In this document: piece by piece, positions 24,161-33,020 of the stretch
How positions within the stretch are numbered: position 1 is the stretch's first letter
Layout: each line of letters starts with the position of its first letter
Assembly (NCBI GenBank): GCA_023379935.1
Contig: JAMCPD010000004.1
Coordinates: 1 to 35,553, forward strand
Direction: 5' to 3'
DNA from: Actinomycetota bacterium
GTDB taxonomy: Bacteria > Actinomycetota > Acidimicrobiia > Acidimicrobiales > JAMCPD01
Length of the DNA stretch: 35,553 nt
Program-made: the position numbers and the translations under genes
Notes under the pieces: model-generated
Databases searched by the model: none
What the model was told of the DNA's origin: nothing
What the model saw: the letters and a program-made list of their open reading frames with translations, nothing else

Positions 24161-25615
24161 GTGAGCGAAAATAAGAAGAATTACGACCATGTGAACTCCA
24201 AAATAGCTTTGACCGAGGGGGAAATCCGCATAGAGACTGACACTATGGGCAAGGTGGAGGTTCCGGCACAACATTATTGGGGTGCTCAAACTCAACGTTC
24301 TCTGGAACACTTTTCCATCGGTAACGACAAGATGCCCATAGAGGTGGTTTACGGACTGGCGCTGCTTAAAAAAGCGGCAGCAATAGTCAATGTCGAACTT
24401 GGCAAGCTGGGATCGGTCAAAGCCGAACTGATTGTAAAGGCTGTAGATGAAGTGCTTGATGGCAAGCTTGATGATGAGTTTCCTCTTTATGTCTATCAAA
24501 CTGGATCCGGTACCCAAACCAATATGAACGTGAATGAAGTTATAGCTAATCGGGCTATCGAGATTGCCGGAGGAGTTGTCGGTTCAAAAACTCCCATACA
24601 TCCGAATGATCATGTCAATGCTTCCCAATCGTCTAACGACACCTTCCCCACCGCAATGCACATATCAGCCGCACAAGAAGTCCACAAGCGTTTGTTGCCA
24701 AGTGTACGAAAGCTGCGTGATGCTATCCACGCCAAGTCGGTGGAGTTCAAAGATATTGTCAAGATAGGACGCACCCATTTTCAGGATGCGGTGCCATTGA
24801 CATTGGGACAGGAGTGGTCAGGCTATGAGGCTCAACTTGACTATGCTATCGGAGTTATTGAGATTTCGTTGGGGGGATTGTATGAGCTTGCGATTGGTGG
24901 GACTGCGGTAGGAACAGGATTGAACGCCCCGGTAGGTTTTGATGAAAAGGTGGCACAGAAGTTGGCGGAACTGACGGGACTTCCTTTCGTTTCTGCACCG
25001 AATAAGTTTGCCGCTTTGGCCGCTATGGATGCAGTCGTGGAAGCCCATGCAGCTCTCAAGGGATTGGCGGTGTGTTTGATGAAGATAGCCAACGATTTAC
25101 GCTTCTTAGGATCCGGACCGAGAAGTGGTTTGGGTGAACTGATTCTACCGGCTAATGAACCGGGATCTTCTATTATGCCTGGTAAGGTCAATCCAACTCA
25201 GGCTGAAGCCATCACCATGATTGCATGTCAGGTGATCGGCAATGACGTAACAGTTTCCATGGCCGGATCTCAGGGACATTTCGAACTGAACGTTTTTAGA
25301 CCCGTAGCGATATTCAACTTATTGAACTCTATACGGTTGTTGGCGGACGGATGCGAGAAGTTTCGCTTATATATGATAGAGGACACCAAACCCAATATGG
25401 ATAGGATTAAGGAGTTGTTAGACCGTTCATTGATGTTGGTTACAGCTTTAACTCCCGAAATTGGTTATGACAAGGCAGCTGAGATAGCTCATGTGGCTTT
25501 GGAAGAAGGAACTACATTGCGTGAAGCAGCGTTGGCCTTGGGATACATTAGCCCCGAGCGTTATGATGATATTGTACGCCCCGAGAAGATGGTGAGTAAC
25601 CGGTTAAACAATTAA
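24161..25615 (+). CDS. fumC: class II fumarate hydratase
   Basis: FumC catalyses the reversible hydration of fumarate to malate in the TCA cycle, as a homotetramer without iron-sulfur cluster. The 484-residue protein has [49 protein letters not shown], and the superfamily signature [16 protein letters not shown] with the mobile catalytic serine loop. The conserved core starts at [20 protein letters not shown], so the first 20 or so residues from GTG 24161 are an extra polar tail; no clear Shine-Dalgarno is seen. It is divergent from the Tat lipoprotein gene (104 bp between) and converges on the GH38 gene with 19 bp between stops. Confidence 0.96.
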   Translation: MSENKKNYDHVNSKIALTEGEIRIETDTMGKVEVPAQHYWGAQTQRSLEHFSIGNDKMPIEVVYGLALLKKAAAIVNVELGKLGSVKAELIVKAVDEVLDGKLDDEFPLYVYQTGSGTQTNMNVNEVIANRAIEIAGGVVGSKTPIHPNDHVNASQSSNDTFPTAMHISAAQEVHKRLLPSVRKLRDAIHAKSVEFKDIVKIGRTHFQDAVPLTLGQEWSGYEAQLDYAIGVIEISLGGLYELAIGGTAVGTGLNAPVGFDEKVAQKLAELTGLPFVSAPNKFAALAAMDAVVEAHAALKGLAVCLMKIANDLRFLGSGPRSGLGELILPANEPGSSIMPGKVNPTQAEAITMIACQVIGNDVTVSMAGSQGHFELNVFRPVAIFNLLNSIRLLADGCEKFRLYMIEDTKPNMDRIKELLDRSLMLVTALTPEIGYDKAAEIAHVALEEGTTLREAALALGYISPERYDDIVRPEKMVSNRLNN

Positions 25616-25634
25616 AGCAGTATAAAATAACTGT

Positions 25635-28301
25635 TTAAAGTAACCTAACCGTTGTGTAAGTTTCGTCAATAGGCATAGACAGCATGTTGTTCTTTATTTC
25701 CAACGGTGAGATATCGCGTTCCAACGCATCCGACAAGAATGCCTTGTTTACGGTTATCCCGTTTAAACTAAGATGTACCTTTCCGGTTGGTTTTGCGGTA
25801 ATTTTAGGTAGGTAAATTCTTACAATTATCCCCTCACCCCGCCAAGCAGGTTTTATGGCTGTTATTTTTACATCGGGGTCATTAGAGGTAATTAAGTGTG
25901 TTTTGATGTCCCTGGTGCCGTTTATGTTTGGTCTTTTGAAGAGCCGCTCGGCCAATCCTTTATCCAAGCGATTGTCTCCTTTTGTGAATGCAACAGCATA
26001 GTTAAAAATTTGTGGTTCCCAGTTATGGCCCAAAGCTGGGTGAGCAGGTATTGGCAGGAAGCCGAAGACCCTCTCCTTTGAGGCATTGCGCGCTACTATT
26101 ACTTCCAGCTGTGATGGGCGAGCATCGGTCGGGATATCGGCGCGAGTGATGTCATGATCAGTGCCAACTGTGGGTATCTCGCTAAGAGCTATGGCCGACG
26201 GTCGCTCAATCAGTAGTGATATGCCCTTCAAAGATGCCGGATTAGTTATATCCACAAATGATTGGGCAGACCAGAAGGTGGGTGTATACAGTTTATGTGC
26301 GGGTCGATTAATAACTCCTCCCGGAACGTCCATAGTCAATGAATCGACATACCAGGGGAGTACAAACCTTGAAGACAAAGTATGCCGGCTGGCGGCGATT
26401 GCCACTGTTCGTATTTTAACCAATGGAACATCAGAGTAAAACCACATAGTAGTTTGCACCGGTTGACCGTTTATATACACGAAAGATTGTATTTGCAAGA
26501 TTCCCGATTGGACTTGTTTTATATCTAATTCACTACTTATCACACTGGATTCACCTATGTTGTCGAAACGCCCCCCAAGGTATTCATTGCCCATTCTCCA
26601 TAGTCCACCTGAGTCGAAATAGTCTGTTATATTGTTTGAATATCCCCCCATTACCACCTCCCCGCTGTCTATGTCCGCGACTTTGACAATAGTGCCACCG
26701 GCACTTTGATCAAGCTCAAACCGGAGCCAAGAGGTCTCAACTACCGTCAAGTTACCCTCTTGATGCCACCCAAGAGGGTTGTTGCCACCAAGACCATTGA
26801 CACTCCTGCCATTGGCGACATTGCTAGAACCATCGGCGGTGTCGAAAAGTCCGATTACGTCTTGGACTTCGTCTAGTGCTTTGTCAAGCCACGGTAACTG
26901 TTCCTTTTTTACCACTCTGTCGGGTGATGTACCTGTAATAAAATCATGGTGATTGGCGGTTGCCAGCGTATACCAGACATCTTGAAGCTTTTCTGTAAGG
27001 CTTGGGTACTCAAGCCTTAGATGAGCGTCTTTGTTGACCGGTGGTTGTTGCGAACCGAACTTATTTTCAACTAATAACTGTTCTGCTTGGATCAACTTGC
27101 AACAGAGTTTGTAACCGCGTTCTTTTATGGCTGACCTTGATGTGTAAAAACCACTCCAACAGGGGTTGGGATCCAGCTCAACAACATCTAACCCATCTTT
27201 ATGATAACCCACCAACCCCAGGTAGTCATCCAAGCCGGCATTAACCACCCACAACCCCGTATGGGGGTAGCGTATGTTGTTGTAACGATCCAACAGTTCC
27301 AAGAGATCATGTATTGGTCGTGAAAAATCGTATCCGATAGGACATAGAGCATAAGGGGTTTTCGAATAGCGAAAGAGCCTATTTGCATAGCCTTCTATCC
27401 GTTTAGCCACATGATCTTCGGAACGCTCGCTTATAGCTAGGGGAACATCAGATCCTCTGGTAAAACCTTTATGAGCGAGCAGCTCGCCTTGTCCGTAAGA
27501 AAATGCATTCCAGTGGCATAGCAGTTCAGCATTGTTCGGTCCTTTCCATATAAAGTCCAGTGACCGTTGCTTTTTTTTCAGTACTTCAGCACTTGATCCG
27601 GGCCTTGGGAAATGGGAAGGTGTTTCTAAGTCGCATCCAAGAAAGTACATACCGTCTATGCGCGTTATTGCACAAGCATGGATCCCCAAAGCGTTCAGTA
27701 TACTGCCAAGGGCTGGTGAATGACCAAAGGAATCGGGAAAGTATGCAACGGATGGTTCTTGAAACATTCCATGATTTCTAAGCCACTCTTGTCCCACTAA
27801 AAAATCCCTTATAAGAGCTTCTCCGGATGGGATAGTGGTGTCAGGAGTAGTGACACCTGAACCGAACATCCTCAGTCTACCCTGGTTGACTAGTTGTCTT
27901 ATCAAGTCTTGATGCTTTTCTATCTCGCCGTGCCTTTTTATGTCTTCAAAATACATCCGTAAGAAAAAGACACATTCAATACCGTATACACGACGTTCAT
28001 CACGCACCAACTCCTTGACGGCCTGGTTGAGTTGGCGACGTACCCATAAACGAAAATATGTGCGTGATGTATACAACCAGTTAGGGTCCCAATGGCTGGT
28101 CTCGGTGAAGATGAGAATTTGTTTTGCATCGTGGGGTATCCCCAGTTTTTCCCGCAATGCCGATTCGGAGGGAGTTCGACTGACAGGTCTGCTTGACGCG
28201 AGGTATTTTGATGTGGCAGGCATTTTTCCCATAGCTGTTTCAACAAGTATATATCGCTTGAAACTGTTCCGGCTAACTATTTTGCCTATTATGTGCCACA
28301 A
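25635..28301 (-). CDS. GH38 alpha-mannosidase-type glycoside hydrolase
   Basis: GH38 enzymes are zinc-dependent retaining alpha-mannosidases; relatives act on free mannosides, glycoprotein N-glycans or mannosylglycerate. The 888-residue protein shows the zinc ligands SHWDPNWLYT (H70, D72), the nucleophile region VAYFPDSFGHSPAL (D190, also a zinc ligand), and the last zinc-ligand region ANHHDFITGTSPD at about 449-461. The C-terminal half is beta-sandwich-like, ending in a short Ig-like segment. No signal peptide is seen, so it is probably cytoplasmic. Start TTG 28301 (or ATG 28232, MGKMPATSKYL). It is divergent from a debranching-type glycosidase with 35 bp between starts, suggesting joint control of a glycan-degrading pair. 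Confidence 0.88.
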   Translation of the reverse strand: MWHIIGKIVSRNSFKRYILVETAMGKMPATSKYLASSRPVSRTPSESALREKLGIPHDAKQILIFTETSHWDPNWLYTSRTYFRLWVRRQLNQAVKELVRDERRVYGIECVFFLRMYFEDIKRHGEIEKHQDLIRQLVNQGRLRMFGSGVTTPDTTIPSGEALIRDFLVGQEWLRNHGMFQEPSVAYFPDSFGHSPALGSILNALGIHACAITRIDGMYFLGCDLETPSHFPRPGSSAEVLKKKQRSLDFIWKGPNNAELLCHWNAFSYGQGELLAHKGFTRGSDVPLAISERSEDHVAKRIEGYANRLFRYSKTPYALCPIGYDFSRPIHDLLELLDRYNNIRYPHTGLWVVNAGLDDYLGLVGYHKDGLDVVELDPNPCWSGFYTSRSAIKERGYKLCCKLIQAEQLLVENKFGSQQPPVNKDAHLRLEYPSLTEKLQDVWYTLATANHHDFITGTSPDRVVKKEQLPWLDKALDEVQDVIGLFDTADGSSNVANGRSVNGLGGNNPLGWHQEGNLTVVETSWLRFELDQSAGGTIVKVADIDSGEVVMGGYSNNITDYFDSGGLWRMGNEYLGGRFDNIGESSVISSELDIKQVQSGILQIQSFVYINGQPVQTTMWFYSDVPLVKIRTVAIAASRHTLSSRFVLPWYVDSLTMDVPGGVINRPAHKLYTPTFWSAQSFVDITNPASLKGISLLIERPSAIALSEIPTVGTDHDITRADIPTDARPSQLEVIVARNASKERVFGFLPIPAHPALGHNWEPQIFNYAVAFTKGDNRLDKGLAERLFKRPNINGTRDIKTHLITSNDPDVKITAIKPAWRGEGIIVRIYLPKITAKPTGKVHLSLNGITVNKAFLSDALERDISPLEIKNNMLSMPIDETYTTVRLL

Positions 28302-28336
28302 CGTTAAATACCTGCTATGTTAAACTGGATATAGTT

Positions 28337-30514
28337 ATGTCTGAACCGTGGGCCTTTTCTGGGCCGGTAGCATCATTAGGAACGCCAGATGGGTCTGTTA
28401 CTTTGGTAGCTGAAGCGACCTTTTCTATCTGCAGCACCTCAAGCGATATGCACAGGGGAGTCCCTCACGGCTTGTTTGTGGGGGATACCAGGATTATTTC
28501 CCGTTGGGAGTTGGTAATCAATGGCACAGGCATAGAAGTGCTGGCAACCAGTGAGTACGATCCGTCGAATGTGCTTTTTATTGCCAGAGCCAGTTCATCT
28601 GCCAAACAAGCAGACTCTTCGTTAATGGTATTTCGCCATCGTTATATCGGCGATGGGATGAGGGAAGACCTAGTCTTGAGAAATTATAGTGCAGAACCGG
28701 CATACTGCCTTGTTGAACTGTTGATCGAAGCAGATTTTGAAGATATCTTTGCTGTGAAAGAAGGCAGGGTTTCTAAAAGTGAAGATGATGTTTCTGTTGA
28801 AACAGGTGCTGACAACTTGAAGTTCTCATATACCAGAGGCGGCGTAAAAAAGGGTTGTAGTATCTACTTCAACACAGCAACCAAACTGGATAAAAATATG
28901 GTCACTTTTGAGGTTGTGGTACCATCTCGCGGCGAGTGGTCAACATGCATTCAAGTGGTTCCGGTTGTCGATGATAAGCCTCTTACACCTCGTTATATCT
29001 GCGGTGAACCGATTGAATACTCAACCTCTAAACGCCGCCTTGATAAATGGCGCAATCAAGCACCTCAGGTGGATACCAACTGTGAAAAATTGAAAACAGC
29101 TTTGTTGCGCAGCACCGAAGACCTTGGGGCACTTAGAATATTTGATCCCGACTTTCCCGACAGGGTAGTGGTTGCAGCAGGTGCTCCGTGGTTTATGACT
29201 GTTTTTGGGCGAGATTCGTTGTTTACCGCCTGGATGGCTTTGATGGTTGATCCTGATATAGCGCTTGGAGTTTTGCAAACCTTGGCTCGCTTTCAGGGTA
29301 AAGTGGTAGACCCCCGTACTGATGAACAACCGGGACGCATTTTACATGAAATTCGTTTTTCGAACTCCTCGTCCCTTTCTTTGGGTGGTGGGAGTATCTA
29401 TTATGGAACCGTAGATGCTACTCCTTTGTTTGTAATGTTACTTGGAGAACTGCGCCGTTGGGGTCTGGCAAGTCAAGTGGTTGATGAACTGTTGCCGCAT
29501 GCGGACAGGGCGCTTGAATGGGTGGAGGCTTTCGGCGATCTGGACGGAGACGGTTATGTGGAATACCAACGTCTTTCAGATCGCGGGCTTGCCAACCAGG
29601 GTTGGAAAGACTCCTGGGATGGTATACGTTATGCGGATGGACGGGTGGCCAGTTCTCCTATAGCATTGTGCGAGGTTCAAGGTTATATCTATGGGGCTTA
29701 TTTGGCCAGGGCCCATTTTGCCAAAGAACAAGGTGATAATACTGCCTTTGAACGCTATCGTTTGAAAGCTGCTACCCTCCGCGCTAATTTCAACCGCGAC
29801 TTTTGGCTTGCCGACAAAGGATACTTTGCCATAGGACTTGATGCCGATAAACATCCGATTGATTCCCTTGCCTCCAATATGGGACATTGCCTGTGGACCG
29901 GCATAGTGGATGAAGACAAGGCGCCTCTTGTGGCAAGTAAGCTTTTGGCACAAGAAATGTTTACAGGATGGGGAATTCGCACTCTGGCTACCTCTATGGG
30001 TGGATACAATCCAATAAGCTATCATTGCGGTTCGGTTTGGCCACATGATACCGTAATAACGGCATCAGGACTTATGCGGTACGGGTTTGTAAAAGAGGCA
30101 CATACTCTGTTGATGGGGCTCTTGGACGTATCACAGTATTTGGGCGGCAGGCTTCCCGAGCTATTTGGCGGATTGGATCGTTTAGAGTATGACGGTGTTG
30201 TGCGTTATCCAACTTCCAGTTCGCCCCAAGCTTGGGCTGCCGCTTCTCCATTTTTAATCCTACGTACATTACTGCGATTGGATCCTTGGCTCCCATATGG
30301 ACAGACGTGGATTGCTCCCGTGTTACCCAAAGGGATCAGTTATTTGAAGGTGGAGGGTATTCCACTTGGTGGCTCAAAGATAAGTGTTGAAGCTATGGCC
30401 GACGGCAGTTTCAAGGTAGAAGGGTTACCAAGCGGTATCGACTTGGTTGCCAAAGCTCGTGGGCCTATTACTGCTGTTTTGGTGTCGGATATCAGTCGCA
30501 GTCGCCGAGGTTGA
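28337..30514 (+). CDS. glycogen debranching enzyme-like glycosidase (GDE N-terminal bis domain, (alpha/alpha)6 barrel)
   Basis: A 725-residue protein. The N-domain (about 1-210) is of the bacterial debranching-enzyme type, with VPHGLFVGDTRIISRWELV. The catalytic barrel includes GAPWFMTVFGRDSLFTAWMA, a segment with GNxSS-like Ser-rich loop and EIRFS, DGDGYVEYQ, QGWKDSWDG, NMGHCLWTGI, YHCGSVWPHDT and SSPQAWAAASPF. These match amylo-alpha-1,6-glucosidase-like proteins, some of which act on other alpha-glycosides or on glucosyl/mannosylglycerate. No signal peptide; probably cytoplasmic. ATG 28337. It pairs divergently with the GH38 gene and ends just before the 15-bp repeat array. Confidence 0.85.
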   Translation: MSEPWAFSGPVASLGTPDGSVTLVAEATFSICSTSSDMHRGVPHGLFVGDTRIISRWELVINGTGIEVLATSEYDPSNVLFIARASSSAKQADSSLMVFRHRYIGDGMREDLVLRNYSAEPAYCLVELLIEADFEDIFAVKEGRVSKSEDDVSVETGADNLKFSYTRGGVKKGCSIYFNTATKLDKNMVTFEVVVPSRGEWSTCIQVVPVVDDKPLTPRYICGEPIEYSTSKRRLDKWRNQAPQVDTNCEKLKTALLRSTEDLGALRIFDPDFPDRVVVAAGAPWFMTVFGRDSLFTAWMALMVDPDIALGVLQTLARFQGKVVDPRTDEQPGRILHEIRFSNSSSLSLGGGSIYYGTVDATPLFVMLLGELRRWGLASQVVDELLPHADRALEWVEAFGDLDGDGYVEYQRLSDRGLANQGWKDSWDGIRYADGRVASSPIALCEVQGYIYGAYLARAHFAKEQGDNTAFERYRLKAATLRANFNRDFWLADKGYFAIGLDADKHPIDSLASNMGHCLWTGIVDEDKAPLVASKLLAQEMFTGWGIRTLATSMGGYNPISYHCGSVWPHDTVITASGLMRYGFVKEAHTLLMGLLDVSQYLGGRLPELFGGLDRLEYDGVVRYPTSSSPQAWAAASPFLILRTLLRLDPWLPYGQTWIAPVLPKGISYLKVEGIPLGGSKISVEAMADGSFKVEGLPSGIDLVAKARGPITAVLVSDISRSRRG

Positions 30515-30540
30515 AACTTTGCCGGCTGCTGACCTTTGTC

Positions 30541-30600
30541 TTCACCAACCGCGCCTTCACCAACCGCGCCTTTACCAACCGCGCCTTTACCAACCGCGAT
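30541..30600 (-). repeat. 4 x 15-bp tandem array at the 3' end of the MBL gene
   Basis: Four direct units of TTCACCAACCGCGCC type (30541, 30556, 30571, 30586); the first two are identical and the others differ by one to three bases. The last unit holds the final codons and the stop of the convergent metallo-beta-lactamase gene. On the minus strand each unit reads Arg-Gly-Trp-stop in the gene frame, giving four successive in-frame stops (TAA, TAA, TGA, TGA). The array therefore looks like repeated duplication of the gene's own end. Confidence 0.9.
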
Positions 30601-31225
30601 TGACCCACTCTTTTAAGTGTGGAGCCTCGTCTTCAATGGTGGTATATTTACCGTGTCCGGGAAGTACTATGGTGTTACCATCAAAAATAGAAAATATCCT
30701 GTTTTCGATAGAATGTATGATAGTTTTGAAATCTCCGCCTTCGAAGTTCGTGCTGCCGGGACCTCCGGGAAACAAAGTATCGCCACTGAAGAAAAATTGC
30801 GATTCTTGCAGATAAAAACAGATTGATCCCGGTGTGTGTCCCGGTGTGTGTATGGTTTCCAGTTTCAGGTTACCCACTTCTATAAGCATTTTATCGTGAA
30901 GTATCATGTCGTAGTTGTTGAGCAACCTTGCATCTTCACGGTGAATCCAAACTTGCAACCCGGCATCTCTAACTGCGGCTACGGCTTGAATATGATCCCA
31001 ATGCCCATGAGTCTGGACAACCTTGCCAACACCTAAACTATTGCAGAGTTGTAACAAGCGGTTATCTTCGTTGGCGGCATCAATAAGTACCGCTTGTCCG
31101 GTTTGTTTACAGCGCACTATGTAAACGTTATTATCCAGTGGTCCGACCGTGACCTTATGAATCTCTGCTTGCGAATTTTGGAATTGCAGTGTATCGCGGA
31201 TAGAGTCCTCTTCGGTATCGCTCAT
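30587..31225 (-). CDS. metallo-beta-lactamase-fold hydrolase (glyoxalase II-like)
   Basis: A 212-residue single-domain MBL hydrolase, probably a thioesterase-like enzyme of the glyoxalase II group. Zinc ligands are visible in THGHWDH (72-78), HTPGHTPGS (H130), FSGDTLFPGG (D149) and VLPGHGKYTT near the end. It lacks the long C-terminal domain of classical glyoxalase II, and resembles actinobacterial short MBL proteins. Its last residues (VNRGW) and stop lie within the 4 x 15-bp repeat. ATG 31225 is followed upstream by a 188-bp region shared with the divergent acyl-CoA dehydrogenase gene. Confidence 0.88.
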   Translation of the reverse strand: MSDTEEDSIRDTLQFQNSQAEIHKVTVGPLDNNVYIVRCKQTGQAVLIDAANEDNRLLQLCNSLGVGKVVQTHGHWDHIQAVAAVRDAGLQVWIHREDARLLNNYDMILHDKMLIEVGNLKLETIHTPGHTPGSICFYLQESQFFFSGDTLFPGGPGSTNFEGGDFKTIIHSIENRIFSIFDGNTIVLPGHGKYTTIEDEAPHLKEWVNRGW

Positions 31226-31308
31226 AAAAACCTTTTTTCAAAAATTTTATTTGTGAAATTGTACAGTTTGTGATGCATCTGCTAAACACCAAGTATAGCA
31301 CTTAGCAT

Positions 31309-31324
31309 GTATATCTGCATATAC
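31309..31324. promoter_or_regulatory. 6-4-6 dyad between the MBL and acyl-CoA dehydrogenase genes
   Basis: GTATAT-CTGC-ATATAC at 31309-31324 is a perfect inverted repeat centred about 97 bp before ATG 31414 and 91 bp before ATG 31225. Its position between two divergent genes suits a regulator binding site (TetR-type, for example), but no regulator gene is nearby. Confidence 0.35.
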
Positions 31325-31372
31325 TTGTTGAACAAAAGTTAGTTTGCTATCAATATGACGCTTAGACTAATA

Positions 31373-31394
31373 TGTTGAAGTTGTGTTGAAGTTG
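31373..31394 (+). repeat. perfect 11-bp tandem duplication before a Shine-Dalgarno
   Basis: TGTTGAAGTTG occurs twice back to back (31373-31383 and 31384-31394), directly upstream of a full AGGAGG at 31397-31402 that serves the acyl-CoA dehydrogenase ATG at 31414. It would lengthen the 5' leader by 11 bases. Confidence 0.85.
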
Positions 31395-31413
31395 TTAGGA
31401 GGATAAAGACAAA

Positions 31414-32568
31414 ATGAGTGAAGCTGTCAGTTTTGGTTTCAGTGAAGAACAAGAGGAGTTGAGGCGGTCAGTTAGGCGCTTTTTGGATGATAAATCTCCG
31501 ATGGCGCAGGTTCGCGCTTTGATGGCCGGTGCTGAGGGATATGATCGGCAAGTATGGGAGTTGATGGCCAATCAGCTTGGTCTGCAGGGTCTTATAATTC
31601 CTGAGGAGTTTGGCGGGTCCGGCTTTGGTTATATGGAGCTTGCAGTTGTCATGGAAGAGATGGGCAAGTCATTGCTGTGTGCTCCTTACTTCTCATCTGT
31701 TTGCTTAGCTGCCAATGCTTTATTGACTTCTCAGGATAATGCAGCCATGAAAGACTACTTGGGTGCTATAGCAGATGGTTCAACAGTTGCCACATTGGCC
31801 TTTTCGGAAGAAACAGGCGCTTGGGATGAGGAAGGGATTACCCTACCTGCCACACTGGGGGCGAACGGGTGGGTACTAAATGGTACTAAAATGTTTGTTA
31901 TAGACGGTCATACCGCCAACTTGATACTGGTTGCAGCACGTGTTGCAGACGCTCTCGGAGGGCCAAGCGGTTCAGGTGGAGTAAGCCTTTTTGCGGTGGA
32001 TGGTGATGCTTTGGGGTTGGTCCGTACCCCACTTGCAACGATGGATCAAACTCGCAAGCAAGCACGCCTAGAGTTTACAAATACTCCAGCCAGGCTTATC
32101 GGCGAACAAGGTGCTGCTTGGCCATTTTTGTCCAAGACATTGGATCTGGCCGCTATAGCTCTTGCAGCAGAACAGGTTGGTGGTGCCCAACAGTGTTTGG
32201 ATACAAGTGTTGAGTATGCAAAAACCAGGATACAGTTTGGTCGTCCTATAGGGAGCTTTCAAGCTATCAAGCATAAGTGTGCCGATATGCTTTTAGAGGT
32301 AGAATCCGCCAGATCAGCAGCTTATTATGCAAGTTGGGTTGCTGCAGATGATTCAGATGAACTGGGTGTGGTTGCTTGTATGGCAAAAGCGTACTGTTCT
32401 GACGCTTATTTCCATGCGGCATCGGAGAATATTCAGATACATGGCGGTATCGGTTTTACTTGGGAACATGATGCCCATTTATATTTCAAAAGGGCAAAGA
32501 CATCAGAACTCTTGCTTGGTGATCCGAGCTATCACCGGGAACTGTTAGCACAGAGGTTGGGTATTTAA
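31414..32568 (+). CDS. acyl-CoA dehydrogenase (second copy, FadE-like)
   Basis: A 384-residue acyl-CoA dehydrogenase only distantly similar to the one at 21027-22202. Landmarks: GLQGLIIPEEFGGSGFGYME, MEEMGKSLLCAPYFSS (typical of actinobacterial FadE-type enzymes), LNGTKMFVIDG, YAKTRIQFGRPIGSFQAIKH and IQIHGGIGFTWEHDAHLYFK. At the C-terminus, where a catalytic glutamate or a partner-subunit interface is expected, it reads AKTSELLLGDPSYHRELLA. Such proteins are often one subunit of heteromeric FadE complexes on steroid or branched substrates; here no partner is adjacent. ATG 31414 has AGGAGG with an 11-base spacer, one of the best ribosome sites in the window. Confidence 0.9.
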   Translation: MSEAVSFGFSEEQEELRRSVRRFLDDKSPMAQVRALMAGAEGYDRQVWELMANQLGLQGLIIPEEFGGSGFGYMELAVVMEEMGKSLLCAPYFSSVCLAANALLTSQDNAAMKDYLGAIADGSTVATLAFSEETGAWDEEGITLPATLGANGWVLNGTKMFVIDGHTANLILVAARVADALGGPSGSGGVSLFAVDGDALGLVRTPLATMDQTRKQARLEFTNTPARLIGEQGAAWPFLSKTLDLAAIALAAEQVGGAQQCLDTSVEYAKTRIQFGRPIGSFQAIKHKCADMLLEVESARSAAYYASWVAADDSDELGVVACMAKAYCSDAYFHAASENIQIHGGIGFTWEHDAHLYFKRAKTSELLLGDPSYHRELLAQRLGI

Positions 32569-32605
32569 AGACCGGGTAATTATAGACAGTTATACAGCAG
32601 CTGAC

Positions 32606-32872
32606 CTACAACCAACTACGTCTTCGTTTTTTTCGGCGTGTTGAGCTCATTGGACTGGCAGGATTGCCTATGCCCAAGTAAGGAAGGTCGTTAGTCAGTG
32701 TATAAAGTTCAGAGACAGTTTTTACTTCAAGACATTTTGTGAGTCTGTCTTGCAACTCCTCTATGGTGAGTCTTCCAAGTGAGTAGTGTTGGCGAAGTTC
32801 TGCTATAACCTTTTCCCTATCCTCATCGGAAGCTTTTAACTGTGTCCAGTCTGAATCCTTTTTAGATGCCAT
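32606..32872 (-). CDS. DUF1707 domain protein
   Basis: An 88-residue protein dominated by a DUF1707 domain (about 10-65): KASDEDREKVIAELRQHYSL, GRLTIEELQDRL, TVSELYTLTNDLP. The domain is common in actinobacteria, usually at the N-terminus of small membrane proteins; its function is unknown. Here no membrane segment follows, and the protein ends in a strongly basic tail (RRKKRRRSWL), suggesting nucleic-acid or membrane-surface contact. ATG 32872, no strong ribosome site. It converges on the acyl-CoA dehydrogenase gene (37 bp between stops). Confidence 0.85.
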   Translation of the reverse strand: MASKKDSDWTQLKASDEDREKVIAELRQHYSLGRLTIEELQDRLTKCLEVKTVSELYTLTNDLPYLGIGNPASPMSSTRRKKRRRSWL

Positions 32873-33020
32873 GAGAGTATATTGTACTTGCTTATTATAA
32901 ACTGCAAGTAAAAATAAGAAATATTTTTTGGTGTTGAGCGCTTATATTTGTCTTATTTGCCGTGAAATTAAAAACTGGTTAGCAAGCCGTTTGTTCAGTT
33001 TGACCTTACAAATTACCAGC

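Noticed and set aside
29576-30046. 156-codon antisense frame inside the debranching-type gene
   Set aside because: It is a shadow of a strongly conserved coding frame and has no independent family features.
30447-30815. Plus-strand frame with repeated QPRLHQPRLYQPRL peptide over the 15-bp array
   Set aside because: The repeated peptide simply results from the 15-bp array; the frame overlaps two well-supported genes and lacks a ribosome site.
30828-30851. Perfect 12-bp tandem repeat in the MBL gene (CCCGGTGTGTGT twice)
   Set aside because: It encodes the family-conserved HTPGHTPG motif, so it reflects protein constraint rather than a recent duplication.
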